A stretch of DNA of 64,000 nt from Psychromonas antarctica (GTDB lineage: Bacteria; Pseudomonadota; Gammaproteobacteria; Enterobacterales; Psychromonadaceae). The translations under genes and the position numbers were made by a program. Positions within the stretch are counted from its first letter, which is position 1; every line of letters starts with the position of its first letter. This document shows, piece after piece, positions 1 through 7,892 of the stretch. The stretch covers positions 1 to 64,000 of the forward strand of contig NZ_JAHNZV010000005.1 of assembly GCF_022267535.1 (NCBI RefSeq), written 5' to 3'. A model generated the notes under the pieces. The model ran no database searches. It was given only the letters and a program-made list of their open reading frames with translations, and had not been told where the DNA came from.

Positions 1-122
1 ATTGTTATAGATTTAATCGTCGTTTCACGCTTGAGGATATGCTGCCTCGGTTTATGTTCGTTGCCTTACGTACTCCGCCTATGCCACAACGCTATTTAAG
101 CATGGCTGAGCTTTATGGGTAA
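1..122 (+). mobile_element. IS1595-family transposase, C-terminal fragment
   Basis: An open frame enters from the left edge and stops with TAA at 120-122, giving about 39 residues. It contains CYRFNRRF followed by RTPPMP and a final AELYG. This combination is what I recall for the C-terminus of DDE transposases of the IS1595 (ISSod11-like) group, where the FNRRF segment closes the catalytic domain. The rest of the gene lies outside the window, so intactness cannot be judged. I could not place the right inverted repeat with confidence in the following 80 bases. The family call rests on memory of short motifs. Confidence 0.6.
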
Positions 123-202
123 TCAGGTATATTTATGTCTGACGAGATAAAAGAAAAGTGTTTTTATAAACAGCAGGATCCCCCCACTTTCTGTAACAAC
201 AT

Positions 203-231
203 AAAAAAGGGGCCGTGAACTTGCCCCTTTA
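203..231 (-). terminator. Rho-independent terminator of the persulfide reductase operon
   Basis: The stem AAAGGGGC (206-213) pairs with GCCCCTTT (223-230) around a 9-base loop. On the minus strand it ends in a run of T, and it lies just past the stop of the gene ending at 249. Confidence 0.8.
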
Positions 232-248
232 ATATTAAGCCATCTGCT

Positions 249-1955
249 CTATATCTTTGAAAATTTGTAGGTTCGATAACCACCAATCAGGTTATAAGCT
301 GTGTAGCCATTATTGACAAGCTGACGATATGCCACATTACCACGTAGTCCCACTTGACAATAAATAACAATTTCTTTGTCTTTAGGCAACTCTCCCATGC
401 GTTGACGAAGTTCGTCAACAGGGATATTAATCGCACCTGCAATATAACCCTCATTTTGCAGTTCATCTGGATTGCGCACATCCAGCAAGATCTGCTGATC
501 GCTTAGATTATCAATTTCGTCATAATGGATCGGCATTGCATCGCCCTTGATGATATTACAAGCAACAAATGCTGCTTGGTTAATAACATCTTTGGCACTG
601 CCATAGGGTGGCGCATAGGTCAGCTCAAGGTGTTGCAGCTGCTCAACGGTCATACCGGCACGTTGCGCAACAGCCATGATATCAATACGCTTATCAACAC
701 CGTCTTTTCCTGCGGCTTGCGCACCTAAAATTTTACCTGTCTGAGGGTCAAAAAGCAGCTTGAACGATACAATTTCAGAGCCGGGGTAGTAACTCGCATG
801 GCTAGCCGTATGCACATAAACCTTTTCAAACTCGATTCCTTCGCGCTTAAGTTGCTTTTCATTTTTGCCAGTAGCCCCCACTGCGAGGTCGAAAATTTTA
901 CAAATTGCCGTCCCCTGTGTGCCTTGGTAAGTTTCCTGACGACCAAACATGTTATTTGCCGCCATCCGTCCTTGGCGATTCGCTGGTCCTGCGAGTGGGA
1001 CAATCGTTTGCTTACCGGTTACGAAATCGGTTTCTTCAATTGCGTCACCCACGGCGTAAATAAAGGGATCGCTGGTCTGCATCGTCGGCTTAGTCCAAAT
1101 ACCTCCGAGCTCTCCAATCTTAAGACCCGCTGCGGATGCAAGTGTAGTTTCAGGGCGAACGCCAATCGCCATAATGAGGATGTCAGTCTTGAGCGATTCC
1201 CCATTACTGAGCGACAGATTCAAATGGCCGTAAATATGCTGATGGTTAGTACTTTCACCCGAATCAAAGCTTGCGATATGAGTTTCAGGTACATATTCAA
1301 CAGCAGATAGTGCTTGTCCAAGACGTAAATCGATACCGTGACTACGGATTTCTGCGTGAGCAAAACCAGCTATTTCTCTGTCAACAGGTGCCATCACTTG
1401 ATCTGCTAGCTCTAACAACGTCGTTTTAATACCACGTTGATGGAATGCTTCCATCATTTCAAGACCAATAAAACCACCACCAACGACCGTCGCGTGCTCT
1501 ACGCTATTGGTTTTTATGGTATCAAGGATGCGATCCATATCTGGAATATTACGAAGGGAGTGCGTTATCGGGTTATCAATACCGGGGATGGGTGGAACGA
1601 TAGGGCCTGCACCAGGACTGAGCAGTAAGAAATCATAACTTTCTGTATATTCGCTACCGTCTAATCGATTATTGACAGTCACCGTTTTTTGTTCTTTATT
1701 AATAGTTAAAACTTCATGCCTAACTCGCACATCGACATTGAAGCGTGCCAAGAAACTTTCAGGTGTTTGCAGTATAAGCTTGCTACGATCCTCAATATCG
1801 CCACCAATATGATAAGGCAAACCACAATTGGCAAACGAAACGAAAGATCCACGCTCAAACATAATAATTTCAGCTTGTTCATCTAAACGTCGTGCTCTAG
1901 CAGCTGCAGATGCGCCACCTGCAACACCGCCAATAATTAATATTTTTTTAGACAT
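249..1955 (-). CDS. CoA-disulfide/persulfide reductase with C-terminal rhodanese domain
   Basis: A 568-residue FAD/NAD(P)H-dependent disulfide reductase. The N-terminal FAD-binding GGVAGG loop is at residues 9-14. The single redox cysteine C44 sits in SFANCGLPYH, typical of the CoA-disulfide reductase family. A second nucleotide-binding loop (GGGFIGLE) is near residue 160 and an AVGDA motif near 300. The last 100 residues are a rhodanese domain with active cysteine C533 in YCQVGLRG. Fusions of this type reduce CoA or glutathione persulfides and polysulfide (the Npsr type studied in Shewanella). A GGGGAA ribosome site precedes the ATG by about 6 bases. It lies 70 bases after the YgaP-like gene on the same strand, opposite a sulfur-responsive regulator and transporter, which supports a sulfane-sulfur role. 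Physiological substrate not determinable from sequence. Confidence 0.88.
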   Translation of the reverse strand: MSKKILIIGGVAGGASAAARARRLDEQAEIIMFERGSFVSFANCGLPYHIGGDIEDRSKLILQTPESFLARFNVDVRVRHEVLTINKEQKTVTVNNRLDGSEYTESYDFLLLSPGAGPIVPPIPGIDNPITHSLRNIPDMDRILDTIKTNSVEHATVVGGGFIGLEMMEAFHQRGIKTTLLELADQVMAPVDREIAGFAHAEIRSHGIDLRLGQALSAVEYVPETHIASFDSGESTNHQHIYGHLNLSLSNGESLKTDILIMAIGVRPETTLASAAGLKIGELGGIWTKPTMQTSDPFIYAVGDAIEETDFVTGKQTIVPLAGPANRQGRMAANNMFGRQETYQGTQGTAICKIFDLAVGATGKNEKQLKREGIEFEKVYVHTASHASYYPGSEIVSFKLLFDPQTGKILGAQAAGKDGVDKRIDIMAVAQRAGMTVEQLQHLELTYAPPYGSAKDVINQAAFVACNIIKGDAMPIHYDEIDNLSDQQILLDVRNPDELQNEGYIAGAINIPVDELRQRMGELPKDKEIVIYCQVGLRGNVAYRQLVNNGYTAYNLIGGYRTYKFSKI

Positions 1956-2025
1956 TGTTTTCCCCGAAGATAGTTACGTAAATATAATAATGAAATGGAA
2001 ATTTAAAATAGTCGCTAAGAATAAC

Positions 2026-2235
2026 TCACTTTTCTGAGTCCGATGGGGCGGATTTACAGCCACATTTCTTTAACAAAAACACCGCAGGACAGATCCCGGT
2101 AAAGGCGCTTTGCAGTAAATTAGCCCCCACAAAGAGGGTTAACCAAATAAAGGTGGGATGAACAAACTGTGTCAGGAAGACTGAAAGCAATATCATCAAA
2201 CCAGCCATCGCTCTAACGCCATTTTCAATTGTCAT
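2026..2235 (-). CDS. YgaP-like DUF2892 small membrane protein
   Basis: A 69-residue protein with two hydrophobic segments (about 10-28 and 30-47) and the family signature NLLQSAFTGICP, followed by a cysteine-rich tail (KKCGCK). It matches the membrane half of E. coli YgaP, in which a rhodanese domain is fused to this segment. Here the rhodanese activity is supplied by the next gene, so the two YgaP functions appear split. It is first in the minus-strand operon and faces the ArsR-family regulator. Biochemical role of the family is not settled; anchoring or a sulfur-related membrane function is inferred from context. Confidence 0.82.
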   Translation of the reverse strand: MTIENGVRAMAGLMILLSVFLTQFVHPTFIWLTLFVGANLLQSAFTGICPAVFLLKKCGCKSAPSDSEK

Positions 2236-2284
2236 TTCTATTTACCTTAAAAGTGAAGATTGATATACACAACAATGATAACCA

Positions 2285-2324
2285 ACTAAATTAGTGCTGT
2301 CTAATAAATATTACCCTAAATTAG
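2285..2324. promoter_or_regulatory. Candidate operators of the ArsR/BigR-type regulator
   Basis: The divergent promoter region holds a perfect palindrome ACTAAATTAGT (2285-2295), an overlapping inverted repeat ATTAG-N6-CTAAT (2290-2305) and a second CTAAATTAG (2316-2324). AT-rich inverted repeats of this kind are the usual operators of BigR/SqrR/YgaV repressors. Assignment to the regulator encoded at 2381 is inferred. Confidence 0.6.
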
Positions 2325-2380
2325 ATTGATTAATAATTTAACTATCTGTAATATGTTTTCACTCAAATTAAGGGGACAGA

Positions 2381-2701
2381 ATGAAAAATAAGTTAGCTAA
2401 AATTCATAATAAAGCAGCAGAAGTCAGTGAACTGCTAAAACTGATGGCACATGCTGATCGCATGGTTGTTTTATGCTTATTATCTGCGGGTGAAATGGGT
2501 GTTTCTGAACTGCGTGAACATACAAAATTAAGCCAATCCGCTTTCTCCCAACATCTGGGTGTATTAAGAAAAAATGAACTAGTCAAAATACGAAAAGAAT
2601 CTCAGCAGGTATTCTATTCCTTGGCTGATGGTCGAGTCAGTTTATTACTTAATGCCCTACAACAGGCTTTTTGTCCGCCAGACGAATCCGATAAAGAATA
2701 G
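2381..2701 (+). CDS. ArsR-family persulfide-responsive repressor (BigR/SqrR/YgaV type)
   Basis: A 106-residue winged-helix regulator with the ArsR DNA-recognition segment LSQSAFSQHLGVLRKNELV (about residues 49-67). Two cysteines, C32 (VVLCLLS) and C98 (QAFCPP), occupy the positions of the thiol pair that forms a polysulfide bridge in BigR, SqrR and YgaV. No other cysteine is present, so metal sensing of the classic ArsR kind is unlikely. A strong AAGGGG ribosome site lies before the ATG. The divergent YgaP-like/reductase operon and the downstream transporter are the expected targets, and shared palindromes occur at both promoters. Expected to repress until sulfane sulfur oxidises the thiols; inferred from the family. 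Confidence 0.85.
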   Translation: MKNKLAKIHNKAAEVSELLKLMAHADRMVVLCLLSAGEMGVSELREHTKLSQSAFSQHLGVLRKNELVKIRKESQQVFYSLADGRVSLLLNALQQAFCPPDESDKE

Positions 2702-2709
2702 CAAATTAT

Positions 2710-2717
2710 CTAATTAG
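2710..2717. promoter_or_regulatory. Second CTAATTAG palindrome before the transporter genes
   Basis: CTAATTAG lies 9 bases after the regulator stop and about 70 bases before the transporter start. It repeats the palindrome of the divergent promoter, suggesting the same repressor controls an internal promoter. Short palindromes of this kind also arise by chance in AT-rich DNA. Confidence 0.4.
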
Positions 2718-2788
2718 TAAAATTTATATAAATTTAGTCCAGCATGATATAAATCTAACTGCGACCATTTTAACATTTGGAGTTCACG

Positions 2789-3211
2789 ATGGAAAACTTT
2801 ACCCCTTGGTCAGCCTTAGCGGGTGGCGCGCTACTCGGTTTGTCTGCTTCCCTACTGATGTTGTTTTCAGGAAAAGTTGCAGGTATCAGTGGCATTATTG
2901 GTGGTTTATTAGCTCCGCAAAAAGGCGAGTTTACATGGCGACTTGCTTTTGCTGTCGGCATGGTGGGCAGTTTATTTCTTTTAAAGCCCTTTTCAATTGA
3001 TTTACCTGACCTAGTCAGCCAGCCGTCTGTGTATATTATACTAGCAGGCCTTCTAGTGGGTTTTGGTACACGTCTTGGTAATGGCTGTACCAGCGGGCAC
3101 GGTATTATCGGGCTGGGCCGTTTTTCTAAACGCTCTATTGCTGCCACCAGTGTTTTTATGATTGTTGCCGCCTTGGTAGTATTACTTCGTCAACAGTTTG
3201 GAGTTTTATAA
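2789..3211 (+). CDS. YeeE/YedE (TsuA-like) sulfur transporter, first half
   Basis: A 140-residue membrane protein. The ATG at 2789 is preferred over an upstream TTG at 2777 because GGAG at 2779-2782 sits 6 bases before it. It has about four hydrophobic segments and the family signature GNGCTSGHGIIGLGR near residues 94-108; in TsuA the conserved cysteines of such motifs hand thiosulfate through the membrane. In TsuA one chain carries both halves, while here the protein covers only the first and the next gene supplies the second, as in the PmpA/PmpB pair of Serratia. The stop and the next start overlap as TAATG, so translation is probably coupled. Cargo (thiosulfate or another sulfur species) is inferred. 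Confidence 0.85.
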   Translation: MENFTPWSALAGGALLGLSASLLMLFSGKVAGISGIIGGLLAPQKGEFTWRLAFAVGMVGSLFLLKPFSIDLPDLVSQPSVYIILAGLLVGFGTRLGNGCTSGHGIIGLGRFSKRSIAATSVFMIVAALVVLLRQQFGVL

Positions 3212-3669
3212 TGTTAAAAGTTATCATCGCTTTAATTTCTGGCATCTTATTCGGTGCAGGCATGATCATCTCAGCCATGGTTGATCCTACCAAAGTGATC
3301 GCCTTTTTAAATGTAACAGGCAACTGGGATCCAAGCCTCGCATTTGTGATGGGGGGGGCACTGGCAGTTTTTACCCCTTGCTACCACCTGCTCATCAAAA
3401 AACGCAGCCATGCATTAAATGGAGACAAATTTAGCTGGACCAGCAATACTAAAATTGACCGCACATTGCTTTCTGGAGCCGCAATTTTTGGCGCTGGCTG
3501 GGGGCTTGCAGGATTTTGTCCTGGCCCCGCGATGGCAAGTATAGGTGGCGGTTCGACAACTATTTTCATTTTTATTATCAGCATGCTAATCGGTATTGTC
3601 TTAGCGAAACAATACCTACAAGGCCGGCTACCTTTTATTGGACGACGTAAAAAAGGGTGTGCTGTTTAA
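3211..3669 (+). CDS. YeeE/YedE (TsuA-like) sulfur transporter, second half
   Basis: A 152-residue membrane protein with four or so hydrophobic segments and the signature GLAGFCPGPAMASIGGG near residues 102-118, whose cysteine corresponds to the second-half cysteine of TsuA. It begins inside the stop codon of the first-half gene, so a 1:1 complex is expected. It ends in a basic, cysteine-containing tail (GRRKKGCAV). With the regulator, YgaP-like protein and persulfide reductase it completes a sulfur import and reduction cluster. Same substrate caveat as its partner. Confidence 0.85.
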   Translation: MLKVIIALISGILFGAGMIISAMVDPTKVIAFLNVTGNWDPSLAFVMGGALAVFTPCYHLLIKKRSHALNGDKFSWTSNTKIDRTLLSGAAIFGAGWGLAGFCPGPAMASIGGGSTTIFIFIISMLIGIVLAKQYLQGRLPFIGRRKKGCAV

Positions 3670-4011
3670 GAGCTGCTCAAGATAAAAACACATATGGATA
3701 AAATAGCTGTCATGATTTAATAATTTGCCAGCTATCCTACCTTCTCATCTTCCTATATAAAATGTCCACGCACCATAACAGGCTCGAACACTTCACTTCT
3801 TAAACAAAGCATTAACTGCAAATAGCAGAAAAATCAGAATGAAAAAAGATAAAATTTATATGCTTTGTCCCAAAAAACAAAATGTAAAAAATGTTGACTT
3901 GATTTTTATATTCGAGGTGTTTAATCTCAATCGCGTCTATAAACAAAACCCCTACAAATGTGATGACAGAAGCTTGGGTATCCACCCCATTATCAAGGAA
4001 AGGATAAAATA
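3670..4011. other. Intergenic region before the Kelch gene
   Basis: No convincing gene. A short minus-strand frame over the Kelch start has no family features and poor composition. A TTGACT hexamer at 3894-3899 could be a -35 element, but I see no well-spaced -10. An AAAGGA ribosome site lies just before the ATG at 4012. Confidence 0.5.
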
Positions 4012-7000
4012 ATGAACACGGGTAAAAGATCATTTAATACACTCTTCAGCACGATCACAGTGATGCTCTTATTATTTATGCTCGGTTGCCAGTCTGAAAA
4101 TAAAGAGCTTAACAATATAGTCGTTACACCCAAATCACTTATTTTAGATGTTGGTGAGAATGTTAGCCTTTCAGTTACCGGTATCTATTTAGATCAGACA
4201 GAGGCAGATATTACTCCTTTAATGCTTGATTCCGGTCTTTGGCTAAGTGCCAATGAATCAATCGTCACCATTAATAAAGGAACAGTTACTGCGGTTGGTC
4301 TAGGTGAAACCTATTTAATGATCAAACTAAATACTCATTCAGCAAAAATTAACGTAGTCGTATCAGCAAATAAGGCAAAAGCAGCCGAAAAAAATGGACA
4401 ACAAGACAATGCATTACAACCCGCTGACCACAAGTACTTAAAAATAGGTGCCACACTCAAAACAAAACGCTACCAACACAGCAGTAGTATAATCAACGGT
4501 AAACTTTACGTCGTTGGGGGGAACTCAGAAAGCGGCACCCTAAGCAGTATGGAGATATATGATCCCAAAACTGATAGTTGGACTGCGGGCGCACCATTAG
4601 CTACCGCCAGAAAAATGCATTCAGCGAATGTACTCGGTGGGAAACTTTATGTCGTTGGTGGTCGTGATGCTAAGGATAATGATCTAAATAGCCTTGAAGT
4701 TTATGATCCCGCCACCAATAAATGGCAATCAGGAGAGGCATTATCCACAGCACGTTATATGCACAGTAGCAGCGTGCTCAAAAATAAGCTCTATATAGTT
4801 GCCGGCGCCAATGCAAAAGGCTCTTTGGATAGCCTTGAGGTTTATGATCCAGTCACTGGAAGTTGGACAGTACGCGCGCATCTGAAAAAAGTGCGACGCG
4901 AACATAGTAGCAGCGTTCTAAACGATAAACTTTATGTTGTCGGCGGATATGGTACAACGCAATCATTAAATAGCGCAGAGCTATATGATCCGCTTAAAAA
5001 TAGCTGGACGGAGATAGCCCCTTTAGCTATAGCCCGCCGTGGACATACCTCGACAGTCGTTAAAGGTAAACTTTATGTTGTTGCAGGTTATGGTGTACTT
5101 GGTTACTTAAACAGTGTTGAAGTTTATAACCCAGCAACAGGTAGTTGGACAACCCAGTCCGCATTGGCTAATGCACAATATCGGCATACCACCAGCCTGA
5201 TAGACGGCATACTCTATTATATTGGCGGTAATGGCGAGGCGGGTAACTTAGATAACGTCAATAGTAATAATCTTGTTCAAGATAAATGGGTCCCGAGCAC
5301 AACCTTGAAAACGGCGCGACGAGATCACACCAGCAATATCATTAATGGCAAGCTTTATGTCCTAGGCGGACAAAATGATATTGGCACACTCAACAGTCTA
5401 GAAATTTTTGATTTCACAGCAGATACTTCAACCTCGGCAGCAAGTGACGTTGTCATTGCACCATCAACGCGAACCACTGCTACCGATAAAAACACGGCGA
5501 AAGCATCGCTTCAAGTAGCCATGCAACCATTGCCTCAACCTGAAATTTTGCTATTAGAAACGGCCACTGAAAGTAGCCTGAATGTTGCTTGGAAAGCCGT
5601 CGACAAAGCCACTATTTATAGTGTTTATGTGGCAGAAAAAACGCTTGCTGGTACGACTAACTTTGCTAAAGCAGGGACCACCAGCTCAATTAACTACAAT
5701 ATCAGCGGACTGATACAGGGTAAGCAATACAGTGTCAAAGTAGAGGCTTCTAACGACAGCAGCAGCGCTATCTCCGATATTAAATCAGCCTTGCTATATT
5801 CCAATACTCCTCACCTAGCAGTGGGCAGTCCATTAGTAAGTAACAGATACCAACATACGACTAACAATATCAATGGTAAGTTTTATATTGTCGGGGGGCA
5901 GAATAAAAATGGCACCCTAAGCAGTGTCGAGATTTATGATCCGGCTAATGACAGCTGGACAACGGGGACATCATTAAGAACAGCCCGAGATCTACATAGC
6001 AGCAGCGTAGTGGGAGGGAAGCTTTATATCGTCGGCGGGCGAGATAGTGAAGGCAACTATTTACGCAGTATGGAAATTTATAACCCGACGACAGACTCTT
6101 GGGCAAAAGGACCATCATTAACAAATGCACGTTATCTACACAGTAACAATGTTATCAATGGTAAAATTTATGTGCTTGGCGGTAGTGATCAAAATGGTTA
6201 CTCAAATAGTGTTGAAGTTTACAATCCAGCCACTCGGCGTTGGAGAGAGCGCGCGACACTAACAACCGCTCGAGAACAACACAGTAGCAATGTCATAGAA
6301 GGAAAAATTTATGTCACCGGCGGTTATAATGAGAGTGGATCATTAAACAGCACTGAGGTTTACGATCCCATTAGAAACCGTTGGACAATGGGTGCTACAT
6401 TAGCAACCGCTCGACGTTACCACACCAGTAATGTTATCAAGGGCAAGTTATATATTTTAGGCGGCTATTCCGCCAGTGGATATTTAAACAGCGTGGAGAT
6501 TTATGACCCGCTCGCAAATACGTGGACAAAGGGTCCAGCCATGACGACGGCTCGCTATGGGCATACCAGTAACCTTATCAATGGTAAATTGACAGTTATT
6601 GGCGGTATTGGTGAGACGGGACAATTAAACACGGTGGAGATCCTTGACAGCACTACTGATATCTGGACCGCGGGTAGCCCATTATCAACACGGCGCTATG
6701 GGCATAGCACCACCGTTAGCAATAACAAACTGTATATTATTGCTGGGTATAATGATAATAACTACCTAAATGATCTGGAGATTTACAATACTGCAGTTGA
6801 CAAATGGACTGACTCTATTGCTTTGTCGATAGCTCGTTATGAACACACAAGTAACGTACTCGATGGCAAACTGTATATTGTAGGTGGATATGGTGATGGC
6901 AACGCCTTAACCAATATGGAAGTTTTTGATCCAAGCTCTGCGCGTTGGGCTTCCGCTCCCGCATTGCAAACTGCTCGATACGCGCATACGAGTAGCGTTA

Positions 7001-7644
7001 TAAATAACAAACTTTATGTGATCGGTGGTCGTGATAGTCAAGGTGGCGATCTAGATAGTGTAGAAATTTATGATCCGGTCAGCCAAAGTTGGAGTACTGG
7101 AGAAAAAATGTTTACCGGTCGCTATCAACACACTAGCACTGTCATAAAAGGTGAAATTTATGTTGTTGGCGGATTTAATCGCAATAATGAGCCGTTAACC
7201 AGTATGGAGGTTTACGATCCGGTTACGAACAAATGGACCCGTAGTGCCAACTTAGCAATGGCAAGATATATGCACAGCAGCAATCTGCTTAATGATGAGC
7301 TTTATGTAACGGGAGGTTACAATGGCAGCGAAGGCGCCTTAAGTAATACTCAGACTTATGATCTAGTGACATTAATGGATCCCAGTGTTGTGGCTACATC
7401 CAGCAATCAAATAACGATCAGCTGGCCTGCAATATCTGCGGCAAGTGAATATCGTCTGCATTGGAATAAGAAAGGTAAGGTGGACAAGGAGGATAAATTC
7501 ATCACCATCGCTGCGATGGAGAATCCCACTTATGTACATAATAAACTGGCCGCTAATACGCAATATTATTATCGCTTATCTTGGCTGATTGGAGGAAAAG
7601 AGATTGTGCTTTCTAACGAGCAGTCTGCGATAAGCAAACGTTAA
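4012..7644 (+). CDS. Giant Kelch-repeat lipoprotein with Ig-like and fibronectin-III domains
   Basis: A 1210-residue lipoprotein. The signal peptide ends in LFMLGC, giving lipidated C26. A Big_2-type Ig-like domain (about 35-115) follows. Then come seven Kelch repeats (about 146-475), a fibronectin-III domain (about 509-593), eleven more Kelch repeats (about 605-1118) and a terminal fibronectin-III domain (about 1123-1210). Each 46-48-residue repeat has the pattern R-x-x-H-[ST]-[ST]-x-V-x-x-x-[KL]-[LI]-Y-V-x-G-G, then V-E-[IV]-Y-[DN]-P and a tryptophan. Kelch repeats form beta-propellers for binding or, rarely, catalysis; no galactose-oxidase copper ligands were recognised. It stands alone, with no operon partner. 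Ligand unknown; surface adhesion or carbohydrate binding is a guess. Confidence 0.85.
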   Translation: MNTGKRSFNTLFSTITVMLLLFMLGCQSENKELNNIVVTPKSLILDVGENVSLSVTGIYLDQTEADITPLMLDSGLWLSANESIVTINKGTVTAVGLGETYLMIKLNTHSAKINVVVSANKAKAAEKNGQQDNALQPADHKYLKIGATLKTKRYQHSSSIINGKLYVVGGNSESGTLSSMEIYDPKTDSWTAGAPLATARKMHSANVLGGKLYVVGGRDAKDNDLNSLEVYDPATNKWQSGEALSTARYMHSSSVLKNKLYIVAGANAKGSLDSLEVYDPVTGSWTVRAHLKKVRREHSSSVLNDKLYVVGGYGTTQSLNSAELYDPLKNSWTEIAPLAIARRGHTSTVVKGKLYVVAGYGVLGYLNSVEVYNPATGSWTTQSALANAQYRHTTSLIDGILYYIGGNGEAGNLDNVNSNNLVQDKWVPSTTLKTARRDHTSNIINGKLYVLGGQNDIGTLNSLEIFDFTADTSTSAASDVVIAPSTRTTATDKNTAKASLQVAMQPLPQPEILLLETATESSLNVAWKAVDKATIYSVYVAEKTLAGTTNFAKAGTTSSINYNISGLIQGKQYSVKVEASNDSSSAISDIKSALLYSNTPHLAVGSPLVSNRYQHTTNNINGKFYIVGGQNKNGTLSSVEIYDPANDSWTTGTSLRTARDLHSSSVVGGKLYIVGGRDSEGNYLRSMEIYNPTTDSWAKGPSLTNARYLHSNNVINGKIYVLGGSDQNGYSNSVEVYNPATRRWRERATLTTAREQHSSNVIEGKIYVTGGYNESGSLNSTEVYDPIRNRWTMGATLATARRYHTSNVIKGKLYILGGYSASGYLNSVEIYDPLANTWTKGPAMTTARYGHTSNLINGKLTVIGGIGETGQLNTVEILDSTTDIWTAGSPLSTRRYGHSTTVSNNKLYIIAGYNDNNYLNDLEIYNTAVDKWTDSIALSIARYEHTSNVLDGKLYIVGGYGDGNALTNMEVFDPSSARWASAPALQTARYAHTSSVINNKLYVIGGRDSQGGDLDSVEIYDPVSQSWSTGEKMFTGRYQHTSTVIKGEIYVVGGFNRNNEPLTSMEVYDPVTNKWTRSANLAMARYMHSSNLLNDELYVTGGYNGSEGALSNTQTYDLVTLMDPSVVATSSNQITISWPAISAASEYRLHWNKKGKVDKEDKFITIAAMENPTYVHNKLAANTQYYYRLSWLIGGKEIVLSNEQSAISKR

Positions 7645-7661
7645 ACAAGTCAGTTAAGCCA

Positions 7662-7692
7662 CTAGGGAAATGCACCAAAGTGCATTCCCTAG
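7662..7692 (+). terminator. Strong hairpin after the Kelch gene, no T-tract
   Basis: CTAGGGAAATGCAC (7662-7675) pairs with GTGCATTCCCTAG (7680-7692) with one bulged A and a tight loop. It starts 18 bases past the stop. There is no run of T, so it may stabilise the 3' end or act Rho-dependently rather than as a classic terminator. Confidence 0.5.
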
Positions 7693-7810
7693 CCAAGATT
7701 ATCTAATACTCACCGCTGATAGGGATAATGAAAACGCAATTATCTTTAATATTAGAAAGTTAAAATTTCATCCCCTACAGTGCTGACAGTCTTGTGCTGT
7801 TCAAGGCAAG

Positions 7811-7837
7811 TCAACCTAGCTATTGCTGCTAGGTTGA
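7811..7837. terminator. Hairpin between Kelch gene and relA
   Basis: A perfect 10-bp stem (TCAACCTAGC at 7811-7820, GCTAGGTTGA at 7828-7837) with a 7-base loop, between convergent genes. Only a short T run follows on the plus strand, so termination is plausible but unproven. Confidence 0.45.
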
Positions 7838-7845
7838 TTTAACGC

Positions 7846-7880
7846 GAAAATGGCCGCTCTGTATCAATTTGCTTATTGCC
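7846..7880 (+). repeat. Dispersed GAAATAGCGG-core repeat, copy A (degenerate)
   Basis: Contains CTGTATCAATTTGCTTAT, shared with copies at 22912, 25877, 34387 and 46968. It lies immediately downstream of relA. The upstream half is shortened compared with the fullest copies. Confidence 0.5.
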
Positions 7881-7892
7881 TATGGAGGTTAC

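Noticed and set aside
798-1310. 170-codon open frame opposite the persulfide reductase
   Set aside because: Entirely inside a well-supported gene, no ribosome site and no recognisable domain.
3812-4033. 73-codon minus-strand frame before the Kelch gene
   Set aside because: Overlaps the Kelch start, has low-complexity aromatic composition and no homology I recognise.
4447-7380. Kelch-coding region as a possible CRISPR or DNA tandem array
   Set aside because: The 138-144-bp periodicity is at protein level; units are diverged in DNA and lie within one continuous reading frame.
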